Position numbers and translations under genes: made by a program. The notes beneath the pieces are model-generated. The model saw nothing but the letters and a program-made list of their open reading frames with translations. It was not told where the DNA came from and searched no databases. Below are positions 34,116 to 43,982 of a DNA stretch of 64,000 nt, in pieces (position 1 is the first letter of the stretch; every line of letters starts with the position of its first letter). Source of the DNA: Parvularcula sp039822105 (GTDB lineage Bacteria > Pseudomonadota > Alphaproteobacteria > Caulobacterales > Parvularculaceae); the NCBI GenBank assembly GCA_039822105.1, contig JBCBMW010000008.1, positions 1 through 64,000 on the forward strand, written 5' to 3'.

Positions 34116-35345
34116 GTGGCTGAACCTGTCTATATTCTCGGGGGCACGCAGACCGACTTCGCGACCAATTGGGCGCGGCAGGACAAGAGCCTTTTCGATC
34201 TCTTCGCCGACACGGTTCGTGAGGCTCTTGAGGTTTGTCGGCTCGACGCGAGCGAAGTTGAGGTCGGACATGTGGGCAATTTCGTGGCTGAGCTCTTCGC
34301 TGGGCAAGGGCTTCTCGGCGGATTCTTCGGACATGTTGATCCTGGCTTCTCAGGCATGCCATCGAGCCGGCATGAAGGTGCGTGTGCGTCAGGTTCGCTG
34401 GCAGCGCTTGCGGCGATGGCTGACATTGAAAGCGGCCGGTACGGCCTGGCCTGCGTGGCAGGGATCGAGCTGATGCGGAACGTTTCCGGCCAAATCGCAG
34501 CTGATCACTTGGGCGCGGCGGCGTGGCGGGGCCTTGAGGCCAACGACGCCACCTATGTCTGGCCAGCGATGTTCTCGGACCTCGCGGAAGAGTACGACCG
34601 CCGTTACGGGCTCCGCTATGAGCACCTGATGGGGATCTCCAAGATCAATTTCGATAACGCCAAGCGCAACCCCAACGCCCAGTCGCGTGCGTGGACGTTT
34701 ACGGATGAAAGTTTTCAAGCCAATGACGAAGCCAATCCTGTCGTAGAAGGATGGATGCGCCGCCAGGACTGCGGACAAGTGACCGACGGCGCAGCTGTCG
34801 TGTTCCTCGCGTCAGCCGAGCGAGCATCAAAATATGTCACCCGGAGAGGCATGACGCTTGATCAACTGCCCCGCATCGACGGCTGGGGGCACACCACAGC
34901 GCCTATGCAGCTGAAACAGAAGTTCTCTGACAGTCAGAACAGTGAGTATGTGCTGCCCTGGACGCGGAAGGCGATCACCGACGCCTACCGCCGAGCTGGG
35001 ATCAGCGGACCCGAAGAACTCGACGCCATCGAAACCCATGACTGCTTCTCCGTCACGGAGTATATGGCGATCGAACATTTCGGGATCACCGCGCCAGGCG
35101 AGGCCTGGAAGGCTGTTGAGGAAGGCACCATTGCCGCGGACGGCAGGCTTCCGGTGAACCCTTCAGGTGGCCTGATCGGCCTTGGCCATCCGGTCGGCGC
35201 CACCGGCGTCCGTATGCTGCTTGATGCCAGTAAGCAAGTGACGGGAACCGCCGGCGACTATCAGGTTGAAGGCGCCAAGCGCGTCGCGACCTACAATGTC
35301 GGTGGGTCAGGTACGACCAATTGTTCCTTGGTGGTCGCCGCTTAA
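34116..35345 (+). CDS. thiolase-family acetyl-CoA acetyltransferase (SCP-x-like)
   Basis: A 409-residue thiolase. The acyl-accepting cysteine is Cys90 in HEGACASGS and the C-terminal HPVGATG loop is present; the usual terminal CxG is replaced by NVGGSGTTN, as seen in the SCP-x/thiolase-like branch, which often acts on larger or branched acyl-CoA rather than acetoacetyl-CoA. GTG start at 34116 is preferred over an ATG at 34095 because GGAGGAG lies between them. Divergent from the carotenoid oxygenase, with 189 bases of shared promoter region. Together they suggest breakdown of an isoprenoid or lipid chain. Confidence 0.88.
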   Translation: MAEPVYILGGTQTDFATNWARQDKSLFDLFADTVREALEVCRLDASEVEVGHVGNFVAELFAGQGLLGGFFGHVDPGFSGMPSSRHEGACASGSLAALAAMADIESGRYGLACVAGIELMRNVSGQIAADHLGAAAWRGLEANDATYVWPAMFSDLAEEYDRRYGLRYEHLMGISKINFDNAKRNPNAQSRAWTFTDESFQANDEANPVVEGWMRRQDCGQVTDGAAVVFLASAERASKYVTRRGMTLDQLPRIDGWGHTTAPMQLKQKFSDSQNSEYVLPWTRKAITDAYRRAGISGPEELDAIETHDCFSVTEYMAIEHFGITAPGEAWKAVEEGTIAADGRLPVNPSGGLIGLGHPVGATGVRMLLDASKQVTGTAGDYQVEGAKRVATYNVGGSGTTNCSLVVAA

Positions 35346-35357
35346 CGACCCTCGCGA

Positions 35358-37130
35358 CTAGAGCGTGGGATGACGGATAATGAGACGCTGATCGACGGGA
35401 ACGCTGATCTCCGTCGTCACCGCACCATCAGGCCACGTCACTTCTAATGTATCGATCACTTGCGTATCACCGAGACCAAACAGCTGTTCGGTGGGGTTGT
35501 GTGAAGCGAAATTGCTCCCGAGCATCACCTCACGGCTCTGTTGCACCCCGCCCGTCGTAACAACGATTTTGGCACCAATCGCTTGGGTGTTCGGCGCGGG
35601 TCCTTCGAGTGTCACAGACAGATATGATGCCGCACCATCGGTTCCGTTCTCCCAAAGCGTGGCTGCGTTCTGCATGTTCATGTGGAGGAGCAGAATGTCC
35701 GTGTCGCCATCTTGATCGAAATCGGCACACACAACCCCTCGTCCCTGTTCCCGATCGGTCAGGCCGAGCGAGGTCGCCTCTTCAGTGAACGAGCCATTTC
35801 CGTTCGAGACAAAGGCGCGTGACGTGTCCTCAGGAAACGGACCATACGCCTCCTCGCGCACCCAACCATTCGTGTGGTAGATGTCGAGATCGCCATCATT
35901 CTCGAAATCGAGAAAGCAGCTTCCCCACCCCCAGCCGCCATCTTCTACGTCCGCGATCTCGGTATCGTCAGTGAACGTGCCCAGACCATCATTCTTGTAG
36001 ATCCGATTACCGATAGTGGAGAGGCTGGGCGGCGGGCTGCCCGCCGCAAGTATGCTGCTGACGAACCAATCATTGTCCCCGTCACCGTCGTAGTCGCCAA
36101 CAGCCGAGCCCATGCCGTTGCCATCGATAAAGACAACGAAGTCCGTTGCATTGGTGAAGGTGCCATCCTGATCGTTGAGAAAGACCTGGGACTGATTAAA
36201 GTCGGCGACCACGAAGAGATCGGGCCAGCCGTCTCCGTTGATCTCGGCAAAGGTCGGCGTGAATGTGTTGTCAAACTGGCGCTGGGGGATCTGAGGATCA
36301 GCGTTGGTGAGCAAGGACGGCGAGATGTCTGACACGAGCGTTACGGGTACGAACCGAATGCCAGTCGCATCACTATCGTTGCGCCAAAGATGGTGCGTCT
36401 CGCCGATGGCATTGAAATCCCGTTCAGTTCCCCAGTGCGCAAGCATGAGATCAAGATCGCCGTCGCGATCATAATCACCAAAGGTGGGTGACATCGAATG
36501 CTCAGCAGTCATCACACCGAACCCAGCGCTTGCAGTGACGTCCGTGAACGTTCCGTCTCCATTGTTCTCGAACACCATGGTGGGATCGCTACCCAGCCCT
36601 GGGATCAAGAGATCAAGGTCGCGGTCACCGTCAAGATCGACAAACGCAGGCGACGAGTGCTGATAAACCTCGCTCGCCGACTTGGTGAAGGCTACGCCTG
36701 CTTCGGTCGCGACGTCCTCGAACTGAAGATCACCATCATTCCGATACAGAAGGTTGGGACCGCTGTTGCCGCGAACGATGAAGAGATCGAGGTCACCATC
36801 TCGGTCATAGTCACCAACGGCCGCACCACTCGGTAAGATATCAGGGATATCGGTGGTTCCGACGAGAGCGCCTTGAAAGCCAACGGCGAAGTCGATGCCC
36901 GACGAGGGTGTGGCGTCGCTGAACAAGCTTGTGGCGACCGGCGGCGCAGACTGGCCGGACGTTTGCGGCGCTGATCCCACGCCTTCTGAACCCGAGCCGC
37001 CGCCCGAACAGGCCGACAAAAAGGCGAGGGAGCCAAGAGCCACCGGGAGGGCGAAGGCCAACTTGGCGCCACTCGCAGTCCACCGATCAACCGGACGATC
37101 GGCACGGGGATAGAAACGATATCGGATCAT
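35358..37130 (-). CDS. FG-GAP/VCBS-repeat lipoprotein with ASPIC/UnbV-type C-terminus
   Basis: A 590-residue protein with a lipobox (LGSLAFLSAC, Cys about residue 40) and a Gly/Ser linker. The main part consists of calcium-binding FG-GAP repeats with DxDxDGDxD signatures: GDYDRDGDLDLFIV, VDLDGDRDLDLLIP, GDYDRDGDLDLMLA, GDYDGDGDNDWFVS, LDFENDGDLDIYHT and ADFDQDGDTDILLL. The end (VTLEGPAPNTQAIGAKIVV...REVMLGSNFASHNPTEQLFGLG) is an ASPIC/UnbV domain. Start Met at 37130 is used; an upstream ATG at 37196 exists. A GTGAGA/TCTCAC dyad (37132-37147) lies just before it. It follows the TonB receptor gene with about 90 bases between, so it probably is its surface partner. Confidence 0.9.
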   Translation of the reverse strand: MIRYRFYPRADRPVDRWTASGAKLAFALPVALGSLAFLSACSGGGSGSEGVGSAPQTSGQSAPPVATSLFSDATPSSGIDFAVGFQGALVGTTDIPDILPSGAAVGDYDRDGDLDLFIVRGNSGPNLLYRNDGDLQFEDVATEAGVAFTKSASEVYQHSSPAFVDLDGDRDLDLLIPGLGSDPTMVFENNGDGTFTDVTASAGFGVMTAEHSMSPTFGDYDRDGDLDLMLAHWGTERDFNAIGETHHLWRNDSDATGIRFVPVTLVSDISPSLLTNADPQIPQRQFDNTFTPTFAEINGDGWPDLFVVADFNQSQVFLNDQDGTFTNATDFVVFIDGNGMGSAVGDYDGDGDNDWFVSSILAAGSPPPSLSTIGNRIYKNDGLGTFTDDTEIADVEDGGWGWGSCFLDFENDGDLDIYHTNGWVREEAYGPFPEDTSRAFVSNGNGSFTEEATSLGLTDREQGRGVVCADFDQDGDTDILLLHMNMQNAATLWENGTDGAASYLSVTLEGPAPNTQAIGAKIVVTTGGVQQSREVMLGSNFASHNPTEQLFGLGDTQVIDTLEVTWPDGAVTTEISVPVDQRLIIRHPTL

Positions 37131-37220
37131 CGTGAGATCATTCTCACCGGCCCCGTACCAACGAAACGAAGCCAGCGAATTGGAAGAACGGGCCACAACG
37201 ATGGCCCGCCCAACCCTTGC

Positions 37221-40091
37221 TTAGAACTTGACCCGAAGGCGCGCACCATACTGGCGCGGTTCGTTCAGGAAGCGGATGTTCACCGTGTTGTTGATAAACC
37301 CGCGGCCAGAGAATGCCTGGTTGGTCGCGTTCTCGACATACCCGTCGAGCCGGAACCGATCATCCTCACCAAAGTTCACGCCCACCACAGCGTTCAGGAC
37401 AAAGACATCGTCAACGCGGCTAGAGAAGGCATTGCCGTTGTCCGCCCCGTTCGCGTCCACAATGGGTCCGAAATTGTTCGGCTGCAGATCTTCGAGCGGA
37501 ACGCGTTCCAGTTCGCCCGTCGTACCATTGACCACAAAGGCATCCTCATTCTGCGGATTGAGGAAGAACTCAGTTCGATAGGAGCCGTTCAGCGTCCAAT
37601 CGAAGGAGTTGATGTATTTGTGGTTGACGGTGATCTCCTGGAACGCGCGGAAGTTCAAGTTCCAGGTCGAGGTGTTTTGCAGCTGGTTGCCTTCGAGCGG
37701 GAAGCCGCCGAAGCCCGCCTCGCCGAAGTCGAAGCCATTGACGAACTGCTGGCCAATAGCACCGCCTGCTTGACGCGGATCAGTGGCGAACGCGTCGTCA
37801 CCATACTCCGCATCGAGATAAAGGACGTTGATGCCGAGATCGAGGCCGTAGGGCAACGCTGCCGCTGCCTCGAACTCGATACCGAACGCATCGGCACTGC
37901 CCACATTCTCGGAAAGAACACGCTGGGTTGTTGCGCCAGGGTTGCCGGGCGTTGGGTTGGCAACATCGACCAGGTTTTGAATGATCTGATCGTCAAACTG
38001 ATAGTAGAACGCCGCCGCATTCACCGTGAACGGAATGCTGCGATACGTGAACTGGTTCTTCGACCCGAGCTCATAGAGCGTGAGGCTTTCTTCATCAAAG
38101 ACCGGCGCACTGAGCGTACCATCAGCAAGGACGAGCGGCAGGTTGATGCCGCCTGAACGGGTACCGGTCGACACCGTGAAGTAAGCGAGGTTGTCCGGGG
38201 TGATGTCGTATTCGACACCGGCCCGCCAATCGATGAAGTTCGCGTTGTTGGTGATCCGCGAGTTCGTCTCGACCGCATCCGTGTTCGGATCATCAAGCGT
38301 CGAGTTAACCTGAACGAGAACCGCGTTGGCGTCGTCCGCAGCGATCAGAAGATCGTCGAAATTGTCGCGGAAACCAAAACTCGCGAAGCCGTCGAGGAAG
38401 AACTCCGTCTCTTGACCCGGAACAACGTTAAAGTTGTTGCGGCTCGTCGGCGTGATGAGAAGACCAGGTGTCCCCACGACGATGTCTGACGAATCGCAGT
38501 TGGGCTGACCCGTGTCACCGCAGGCCTGGATACCTGGGAAGCCAGAGAAGAACTCTTCGTCAAAGTCGAACGTGTACGCCGCGTTGAAGTTGGTCTGGGT
38601 CTTCTCATCGCTGGTGTAGCGAATGCCGCCTTTCACGCGCAGGCGGTCGGTCACGGCAAAGGTGAGGTCACCGTAGCCTGCGATCGACTCAACTTTGGAG
38701 TCGTCGTTGCGGAACTCACCACCCAGACCGTTGAAGAAGCACGACACTGGATCATCACCGACAATCGCCTGGTTCGCTGCCACAAAGTCAGCATCGAACG
38801 CCGCGCGGAACTGGCTGCAGAAGCCGTTGCCCACATCGAAACTATGGCCATCAAAGTTCTCGCGGTAGTAGAAGGCGCCAGCGGCCCATTGCAGGCGGGA
38901 ACCGTTATCGGGTGAGAAGAAACGCAGCTCCTGCACAATCGCGCGGCTCTCTTCACCTTGGTAGAACGTGTTGTTGACGTTCAGGTTGTCGTTCGGACCC
39001 GGATTGTCTGCGATAACTTGGGCATCCGCAGCGCCGCCTCCAGGGAAGACTTCGCCTCCCGCTGGATAATCAAAGCCCAGGAACAGCTGGCGCGAGGCAT
39101 TGCGGTTAACCGCCAGGGTTGAACTATACGAGCCGTTATACTCGATACCAACATTGTCGAACTCATAGATCAGTTGACCGATATAGTTCGAGATCGTTTG
39201 ATCGAACTCGCCCTCATCGCGGTAGTACTGGTTCCACGGATCGTCGAGGTCCTCAATATCAAACCCGGCACTGAATGTCCGGCGGGCGAAGGTCCCCGGC
39301 TCACCCGTGCCGTCGCGCTCAGAACGCTGCCACAGGAAATAGGCCGACGTGCGCTCGTTGGGCTCCCAAAGGACCGACAGCCTGCCCGCTAGATCGTCTT
39401 GTGCGCCAGGGCCTTCGAAGTCATCTTGAGCCAAGTCGTTCTCAATGAACGCATTTGTGTAGAGTGAATCGTGTTTCTTGCCGAACACGGCGCCGCGCAC
39501 GGCCAGCGTGTCCGTGATCGGCATGTTGATCACGCCTTCGAACTCGCGAGAGTTGAAATTGCCGAAGCCGGCCTGAACGTGACCATAGAATTCATCGAAC
39601 TCTGGACGGTTGGAGATCACATTGATCGTGCCGCCTTCTGAGTTCCGCCCACGAACGGTCCCTTGCGGACCTTTGTTGATCTCAGTCCGGGCCGAATCGA
39701 AGAACAAGAGACCGATACCGCGCGGTCTACCGATATAGATGCCGTTGAAGAGTGTTGCCACCGACGGGTCAGACGAAAACTCAGCGTCGAAAGAGCCAAT
39801 GCCGCGCAGGAAAACCTCCGTACGCCCCTCGCTCTCGGTGATCTGGAGGCCTGGAACCGCATACTGAAGGTTCGAGAACTCGTCATTGATGCCGAGTTTC
39901 AGCAGATCATCACCCGAGAAATTCTGAACCGTCGCCGCCACATCCTGGATGTTTTGCTCACGACGTTCCGTCGTGACGATGATCACGTCGTCGCCTTGTG
40001 CCTGCGCGGCCGGCAGCGCCGTGACCGCCGCCATCAGGCAGGCGGTCGTCGTCAAAAGTCGTTGTCTCAAGACATTCGGTTGCGCTTTCAT
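37221..40091 (-). CDS. TonB-dependent outer-membrane receptor
   Basis: A 956-residue receptor. A signal peptide (cleavage after AAQA-QG) is followed by a TonB box-like VIIVTTERREQ and a plug domain (IQDVAATVQNFSGDDLLKLGI, VFLRGIGS, RTEINKGPQGTVRGRNSEGGTINVIS), then a 22-strand-type barrel ending in Phe (YGARLRVKF). The start at 40091 has GGAGGAGGG upstream. It is divergent from the secreted alpha-amylase gene and shares a 364-base AT-rich control region with it, so malto-oligosaccharide uptake is the likely role. The FG-GAP lipoprotein gene downstream is on the same transcript. A different substrate cannot be excluded. Confidence 0.93.
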   Translation of the reverse strand: MKAQPNVLRQRLLTTTACLMAAVTALPAAQAQGDDVIIVTTERREQNIQDVAATVQNFSGDDLLKLGINDEFSNLQYAVPGLQITESEGRTEVFLRGIGSFDAEFSSDPSVATLFNGIYIGRPRGIGLLFFDSARTEINKGPQGTVRGRNSEGGTINVISNRPEFDEFYGHVQAGFGNFNSREFEGVINMPITDTLAVRGAVFGKKHDSLYTNAFIENDLAQDDFEGPGAQDDLAGRLSVLWEPNERTSAYFLWQRSERDGTGEPGTFARRTFSAGFDIEDLDDPWNQYYRDEGEFDQTISNYIGQLIYEFDNVGIEYNGSYSSTLAVNRNASRQLFLGFDYPAGGEVFPGGGAADAQVIADNPGPNDNLNVNNTFYQGEESRAIVQELRFFSPDNGSRLQWAAGAFYYRENFDGHSFDVGNGFCSQFRAAFDADFVAANQAIVGDDPVSCFFNGLGGEFRNDDSKVESIAGYGDLTFAVTDRLRVKGGIRYTSDEKTQTNFNAAYTFDFDEEFFSGFPGIQACGDTGQPNCDSSDIVVGTPGLLITPTSRNNFNVVPGQETEFFLDGFASFGFRDNFDDLLIAADDANAVLVQVNSTLDDPNTDAVETNSRITNNANFIDWRAGVEYDITPDNLAYFTVSTGTRSGGINLPLVLADGTLSAPVFDEESLTLYELGSKNQFTYRSIPFTVNAAAFYYQFDDQIIQNLVDVANPTPGNPGATTQRVLSENVGSADAFGIEFEAAAALPYGLDLGINVLYLDAEYGDDAFATDPRQAGGAIGQQFVNGFDFGEAGFGGFPLEGNQLQNTSTWNLNFRAFQEITVNHKYINSFDWTLNGSYRTEFFLNPQNEDAFVVNGTTGELERVPLEDLQPNNFGPIVDANGADNGNAFSSRVDDVFVLNAVVGVNFGEDDRFRLDGYVENATNQAFSGRGFINNTVNIRFLNEPRQYGARLRVKF

Positions 40092-40455
40092 GGCGTCCCT
40101 CCTCCATTCATTATCGCACCGTGATTCACGCAAAAGAGTCCGCTATCGGAACAACCTGCCGCCCACGATTTAGCGGGACGATGGCGCGCAATTCAAACTT
40201 TTGCAATCTTTTTGACTGCGCACAGCTACATCGAACATTTTTATGTGGCTCAAAGGTGACATAGATTTCGATGATCTATTATTAGATTGTTTTATATATA
40301 TATTTTTGCGCCAATCGAACGACACCCCACAAGTGTGCGTCGCACCATGACTGCAAAAATTTGCAAAATCGAGGTTTTTGTTGCCTAACTGTCGTCAAAT
40401 GATCAGACTACATGGACTCAGATTATCAACTTCCAGAACCGATGGGCGCCGCGGC
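40092..40455. promoter_or_regulatory. divergent control region of TonB receptor and amylase genes
   Basis: The 364 bases between divergent starts hold no gene. They are markedly AT-rich around 40265-40310, including a long alternating TA run, and carry the 14-bp dyad described separately. The region probably contains promoters in both directions, but no clear -10/-35 pair can be fixed by eye. Confidence 0.5.
40352..40365 (+). promoter_or_regulatory. LacI-type operator candidate before the amylase gene
   Basis: The sequence TGCAAAAATTTGCA consists of arms TGCAAA and TTTGCA around two bases. A related site, T-A-CAAAAATTT-A-CA, lies in front of the sugar importer gene at 46597-46610 on the other strand. 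The common form TRCAAAAATTTRCA suggests one repressor, most simply the LacI protein encoded at 43979. Location is 91 bases upstream of the amylase start. Confidence 0.6.
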
Positions 40456-42324
40456 ATGACCAAGCTTTTGACCCGTAACGTCACCTCCTTGCTGACAGCA
40501 TTGTCTTTGTGCGGCGCAACAATGGGCGCAACTGCCTACTCAAGCGAGATATCTTATCGTCAGCGCACCGCTCAAGACGAGATCATCTACTTCGTCTTGC
40601 CGGACAGATTTGAGAATGGTGACAGGAGCAACGACCGCGGCGGTATCCAAGGAGGGCGTCTCGATCACGGTTATGACCCCGCGCATAAGGGATTCTATCA
40701 CGGCGGCGACTTGAAGGGCCTCACGTCACGGCTTGACTATATACAAGGTCTTGGCGCAACGGCCGTATGGCTCGGACCGATCTACAAAAACAAAGCCGTC
40801 CAAGGCTATGGGGACTGGGCCTCTGCAGGTTATCACGGCTACTGGATTCTCGACTTCACCACCGTCGACCCACACCTTGGCACAGAAGACGAGCTGAAAG
40901 CCTTCGTTGACGCAGCCCACGCGCGCGGCATGAAAGTCTACTTTGATATCATCACCAATCATACAGCAGACGTCATATCGTACAGAGAGTGTTATGACCC
41001 CGACTATGAAGGGCCCAACAAAGTGGAAGACGGTTGCCCTTATCGTTCCAAGGGTGCCTTCCCATTCTCAACTCGAGGCGATACGAACGGCGCTCCGCTT
41101 AATGACGGCTTTTTGGGAGTAAGCGCCGAGTTCCAGACAAAAGAGAACTTCGAGCGTCTGACGAGCGCCGACTTTGCCTACACGCCCTACATTCCCGCGG
41201 GCGAGGAAAACGCCAAGACGCCTGCTTGGCTGAACGATCCCATCTATTACCACAACCGCGGCGAGACAACGTTCGAAGGCGAGAACTCCCTCTTTGGAGA
41301 TTTCTTTGGCTTGGATGATATCCAGACGGAGGATCCCAGAGTGGTCGAAGGTTTCATTGAGATCTACACCGATTGGATCACCCGCTTCGGCATTGACGGG
41401 TTCCGTATCGATACGACTCGCCACGTCAATCCGGAGTTCTGGCAAGCATTCAGCCCCGCCGTGATCGAGCACGCTGAAAAAGGCGGCATACCGAACTTCT
41501 ATGTTTTTGGAGAAGTCTACGATCCAGATCCAGCGGCGCTCGCTCGCTTCACCCGTGTCGACGGCCTCCCCACTGTTCTCGATTTTGCCTTTCAGGACGC
41601 TGTCACCAAGGTGGTGGCTAAAGGGGAGCCGACGGAGCTGTTTCGCACACTGTTTGTGGCGGATAGCCTTTACGAAAGCGACAAAGACGGCGCTCTCATC
41701 TTGCCAACCTTTCTGGGCAACCATGACATGGGTCGGTTTGGTACTTTTTTGCGGGACGCACGGCCAGACGCGTCGAACGAGGAGCTGACCCAGCGGTCGC
41801 GTCTTGCCCATGCGATGATGTTCTTTATGCGCGGTGTTCCGGTCATCTACTATGGTGACGAACAAGGCTTTGTTGGAGACGGCGTGGACCAAGCGGCACG
41901 GGAGGATATGTTCCCTAGCTCTGTGGACAGCTACAATGACAATGATCTGTTGGGTACCGATGAAACAACGTCGGTGTCGAACTTTGACCAAACCCACCCA
42001 CTCTACGAAGCAATCGCCGAGATGAGTGCACTGTATAAGGATCACGAAACATTGCGGCGAGGCCAACAGCGGCTGCGCATGACCGAGGCGGATGGCGGCG
42101 TTGTTGCCATCTCTCGGACCGATGGTGTGAGTGACGAATACTTGATCATCTTCAATGCAAGCGACGAACCCTATAGCGGCGCGGTTGAAGTTGATCCGCG
42201 ATCCACCGAATGGACCGACGTGTACGGTGCATGTCCTGCCCTATCTCCCGCCCCCGGCTCTGCCACCGTTGAGGTGAATGCGCTCAGCTACGTGATCTGC
42301 CGATCCAACTCTTGGGCTGAATGA
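40456..42324 (+). CDS. secreted GH13 alpha-amylase
   Basis: A 622-residue glycoside hydrolase family 13 enzyme. The N-terminus (KLLTRNVTSLLTALSLCGATMGATA) is a signal peptide, so it acts in the periplasm or outside. GH13 regions are visible: IIYFVLPDRFENGD at the start, DIITNHT, the nucleophile Asp in GIDGFRIDTTRH, the acid Glu in FGEVYD and FLGNHDMGRF with the third acidic residue. It would cut starch or maltodextrin into oligosaccharides for the TonB receptor and alpha-glucosidase. ATG at 40456 is preferred; ATG at 40399 would lengthen the N-terminus. It overlaps the glucosidase start by four bases. Confidence 0.92.
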   Translation: MTKLLTRNVTSLLTALSLCGATMGATAYSSEISYRQRTAQDEIIYFVLPDRFENGDRSNDRGGIQGGRLDHGYDPAHKGFYHGGDLKGLTSRLDYIQGLGATAVWLGPIYKNKAVQGYGDWASAGYHGYWILDFTTVDPHLGTEDELKAFVDAAHARGMKVYFDIITNHTADVISYRECYDPDYEGPNKVEDGCPYRSKGAFPFSTRGDTNGAPLNDGFLGVSAEFQTKENFERLTSADFAYTPYIPAGEENAKTPAWLNDPIYYHNRGETTFEGENSLFGDFFGLDDIQTEDPRVVEGFIEIYTDWITRFGIDGFRIDTTRHVNPEFWQAFSPAVIEHAEKGGIPNFYVFGEVYDPDPAALARFTRVDGLPTVLDFAFQDAVTKVVAKGEPTELFRTLFVADSLYESDKDGALILPTFLGNHDMGRFGTFLRDARPDASNEELTQRSRLAHAMMFFMRGVPVIYYGDEQGFVGDGVDQAAREDMFPSSVDSYNDNDLLGTDETTSVSNFDQTHPLYEAIAEMSALYKDHETLRRGQQRLRMTEADGGVVAISRTDGVSDEYLIIFNASDEPYSGAVEVDPRSTEWTDVYGACPALSPAPGSATVEVNALSYVICRSNSWAE

Positions 42325-43982
42325 TGACGGCATCCAAACCCAACCCGGCGTCGCCACAACAGTCAGCCGCGCAACCGGACGATCGGCCTACCCGGGAATG
42401 GTGGCGCGGCGCTTCGATCTATCAAGTCTACCCCCGGAGTTTCCTCGACACCAACGGCGACGGCATCGGCGATCTCGCCGGCATCACTCAAAAGCTCGAC
42501 TACATCAAGGACTTGGGTGTCGATGCCGTCTGGTTGTCGCCGTTTTTCACCTCTCCGATGAAAGACTTCGGATATGATGTCGCCGATTACTGCGACGTCG
42601 ATCCGATGTTCGGTACCCTAAGCGACTTCGATGCGCTGATTGAGCGGGCCCATCAACTCGGCCTCCGGATCATTATCGACCAGGTGTACTCGCATACCTC
42701 GGATCAGCACACTTGGTTCCAGGAGAGCCGTACCGATCGCAACAATTCGAAAGCTGATTGGTACGTTTGGGCAGACGCCAAGGCCGACGGAACGCCGCCC
42801 AACAATTGGCTCTCAGTCTTCGGCGGCAACGCTTGGACGTGGGACGCGCGGCGCGGCCAGTACTACCTCCATAACTTTCTCAACAGCCAGCCGGACCTCA
42901 ATGTGCACCACCCAGAGGTTCAGGCGGCGTTGCTCGACACCGCGCGGTTTTGGCTTGATCGCGGCGTTGATGGTTTCCGTCTGGATGCGATCAATTTTAC
43001 GATGCATGACCCACTTCTGCGGGATAACCCCCCAACGAAGGATAGAACTCGCGAAAAGCGCACTATCTTTGATTTTCAAGATCATAGGTTCAACCGATCC
43101 CATCCGGATGTGCCCAAGTTCCTCGAAAGCATCCGTGCGTTGACCAATGAACGGAACGGGATCTTTACCGTCGCCGAGGTGGGTGGAGATGCGCCCCTGG
43201 CCGAGATGAAGGCTTTCACCGACGCGGATAAACGGCTCAACTCGGCGTACAGCTTTGACTTTCTGTATGCCGATGTTCTCAACCCACGCACGATATCGGA
43301 AGCGCTATCGTGCTGGTCAAACAAGGATGGAGAGGGCTGGCCGTCCTGGGCATTCTCTAACCACGACGCTCCGCGTGCGGTGAGCCGCTGGGCTGCGCCA
43401 GAACATCGAGAGCTGGGCGCGAGGCTCTACATTCTGTTGCTCACGGCCCTTAGGGGTAACGTCTTCATTTATCAGGGTGAAGAGCTTGGTCTTCCGCAGG
43501 TTGATATCGGTTTTCACGATCTCAAAGACCCAGAAGCGATTGCCAACTGGCCTGTGACCCTTGGCCGAGACGGAGCGCGGACACCGATGCCGTGGACAGG
43601 CCAACTGCCACACGCGGGCTTCACGACTGGGAAGCCTTGGCTTCCTGTGGGTTCAGACCACTTCTCCCTATCTGTTGATCAGCAGGCTGTAGACTCAGAT
43701 TCTATGCTGCACTTCACCAAGCGCGCATTGGAGGCCAGGGCCCAATCCGAAGCTTTGCGGTCAGGGGACATGGCGTTCATTGGGGCTGCCGACGGCGTAT
43801 GCGCATTCACGCGGCAGTCGGACAATGAAGAGCTCCTCTGCCTCTTCAACATGACGAGCGAAATGGTGAAACATAGTGTGTTTACTGATGGATATCGAGT
43901 GTTGATCAACACCCATGACAGGCTTGAGGGACCAGTAGTGCAGCTTCAAGCCTATCAAGGCATTGTTCTTAAAAGAATTTAG
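42321..43982 (+). CDS. GH13 alpha-glucosidase (oligo-1,4/1,6-glucosidase type)
   Basis: A 553-residue cytoplasmic GH13 enzyme without a signal peptide. It shows YQVYPRSFLDTNGDGIGDLAGI, IIDQVYSHTSDQH, nucleophile Asp in GVDGFRLDAINFT, acid Glu in TVAEVGG and WAFSNHDAPRAVSRW. It would release glucose from malto-oligosaccharides imported by the MFS carrier encoded at 45007. ATGA overlap with the amylase gene means co-translation. Its stop overlaps that of the convergent LacI gene by four bases. Full length for the family. Confidence 0.93.
   Translation: MMTASKPNPASPQQSAAQPDDRPTREWWRGASIYQVYPRSFLDTNGDGIGDLAGITQKLDYIKDLGVDAVWLSPFFTSPMKDFGYDVADYCDVDPMFGTLSDFDALIERAHQLGLRIIIDQVYSHTSDQHTWFQESRTDRNNSKADWYVWADAKADGTPPNNWLSVFGGNAWTWDARRGQYYLHNFLNSQPDLNVHHPEVQAALLDTARFWLDRGVDGFRLDAINFTMHDPLLRDNPPTKDRTREKRTIFDFQDHRFNRSHPDVPKFLESIRALTNERNGIFTVAEVGGDAPLAEMKAFTDADKRLNSAYSFDFLYADVLNPRTISEALSCWSNKDGEGWPSWAFSNHDAPRAVSRWAAPEHRELGARLYILLLTALRGNVFIYQGEELGLPQVDIGFHDLKDPEAIANWPVTLGRDGARTPMPWTGQLPHAGFTTGKPWLPVGSDHFSLSVDQQAVDSDSMLHFTKRALEARAQSEALRSGDMAFIGAADGVCAFTRQSDNEELLCLFNMTSEMVKHSVFTDGYRVLINTHDRLEGPVVQLQAYQGIVLKRI

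Noticed and set aside
33927..34334. Longer N-terminus for the carotenoid oxygenase
   Set aside because: The extra 136 residues lie opposite the thiolase start and lack family character; the ATG at 33926 has a strong AGGAG-type site and gives the normal family length.
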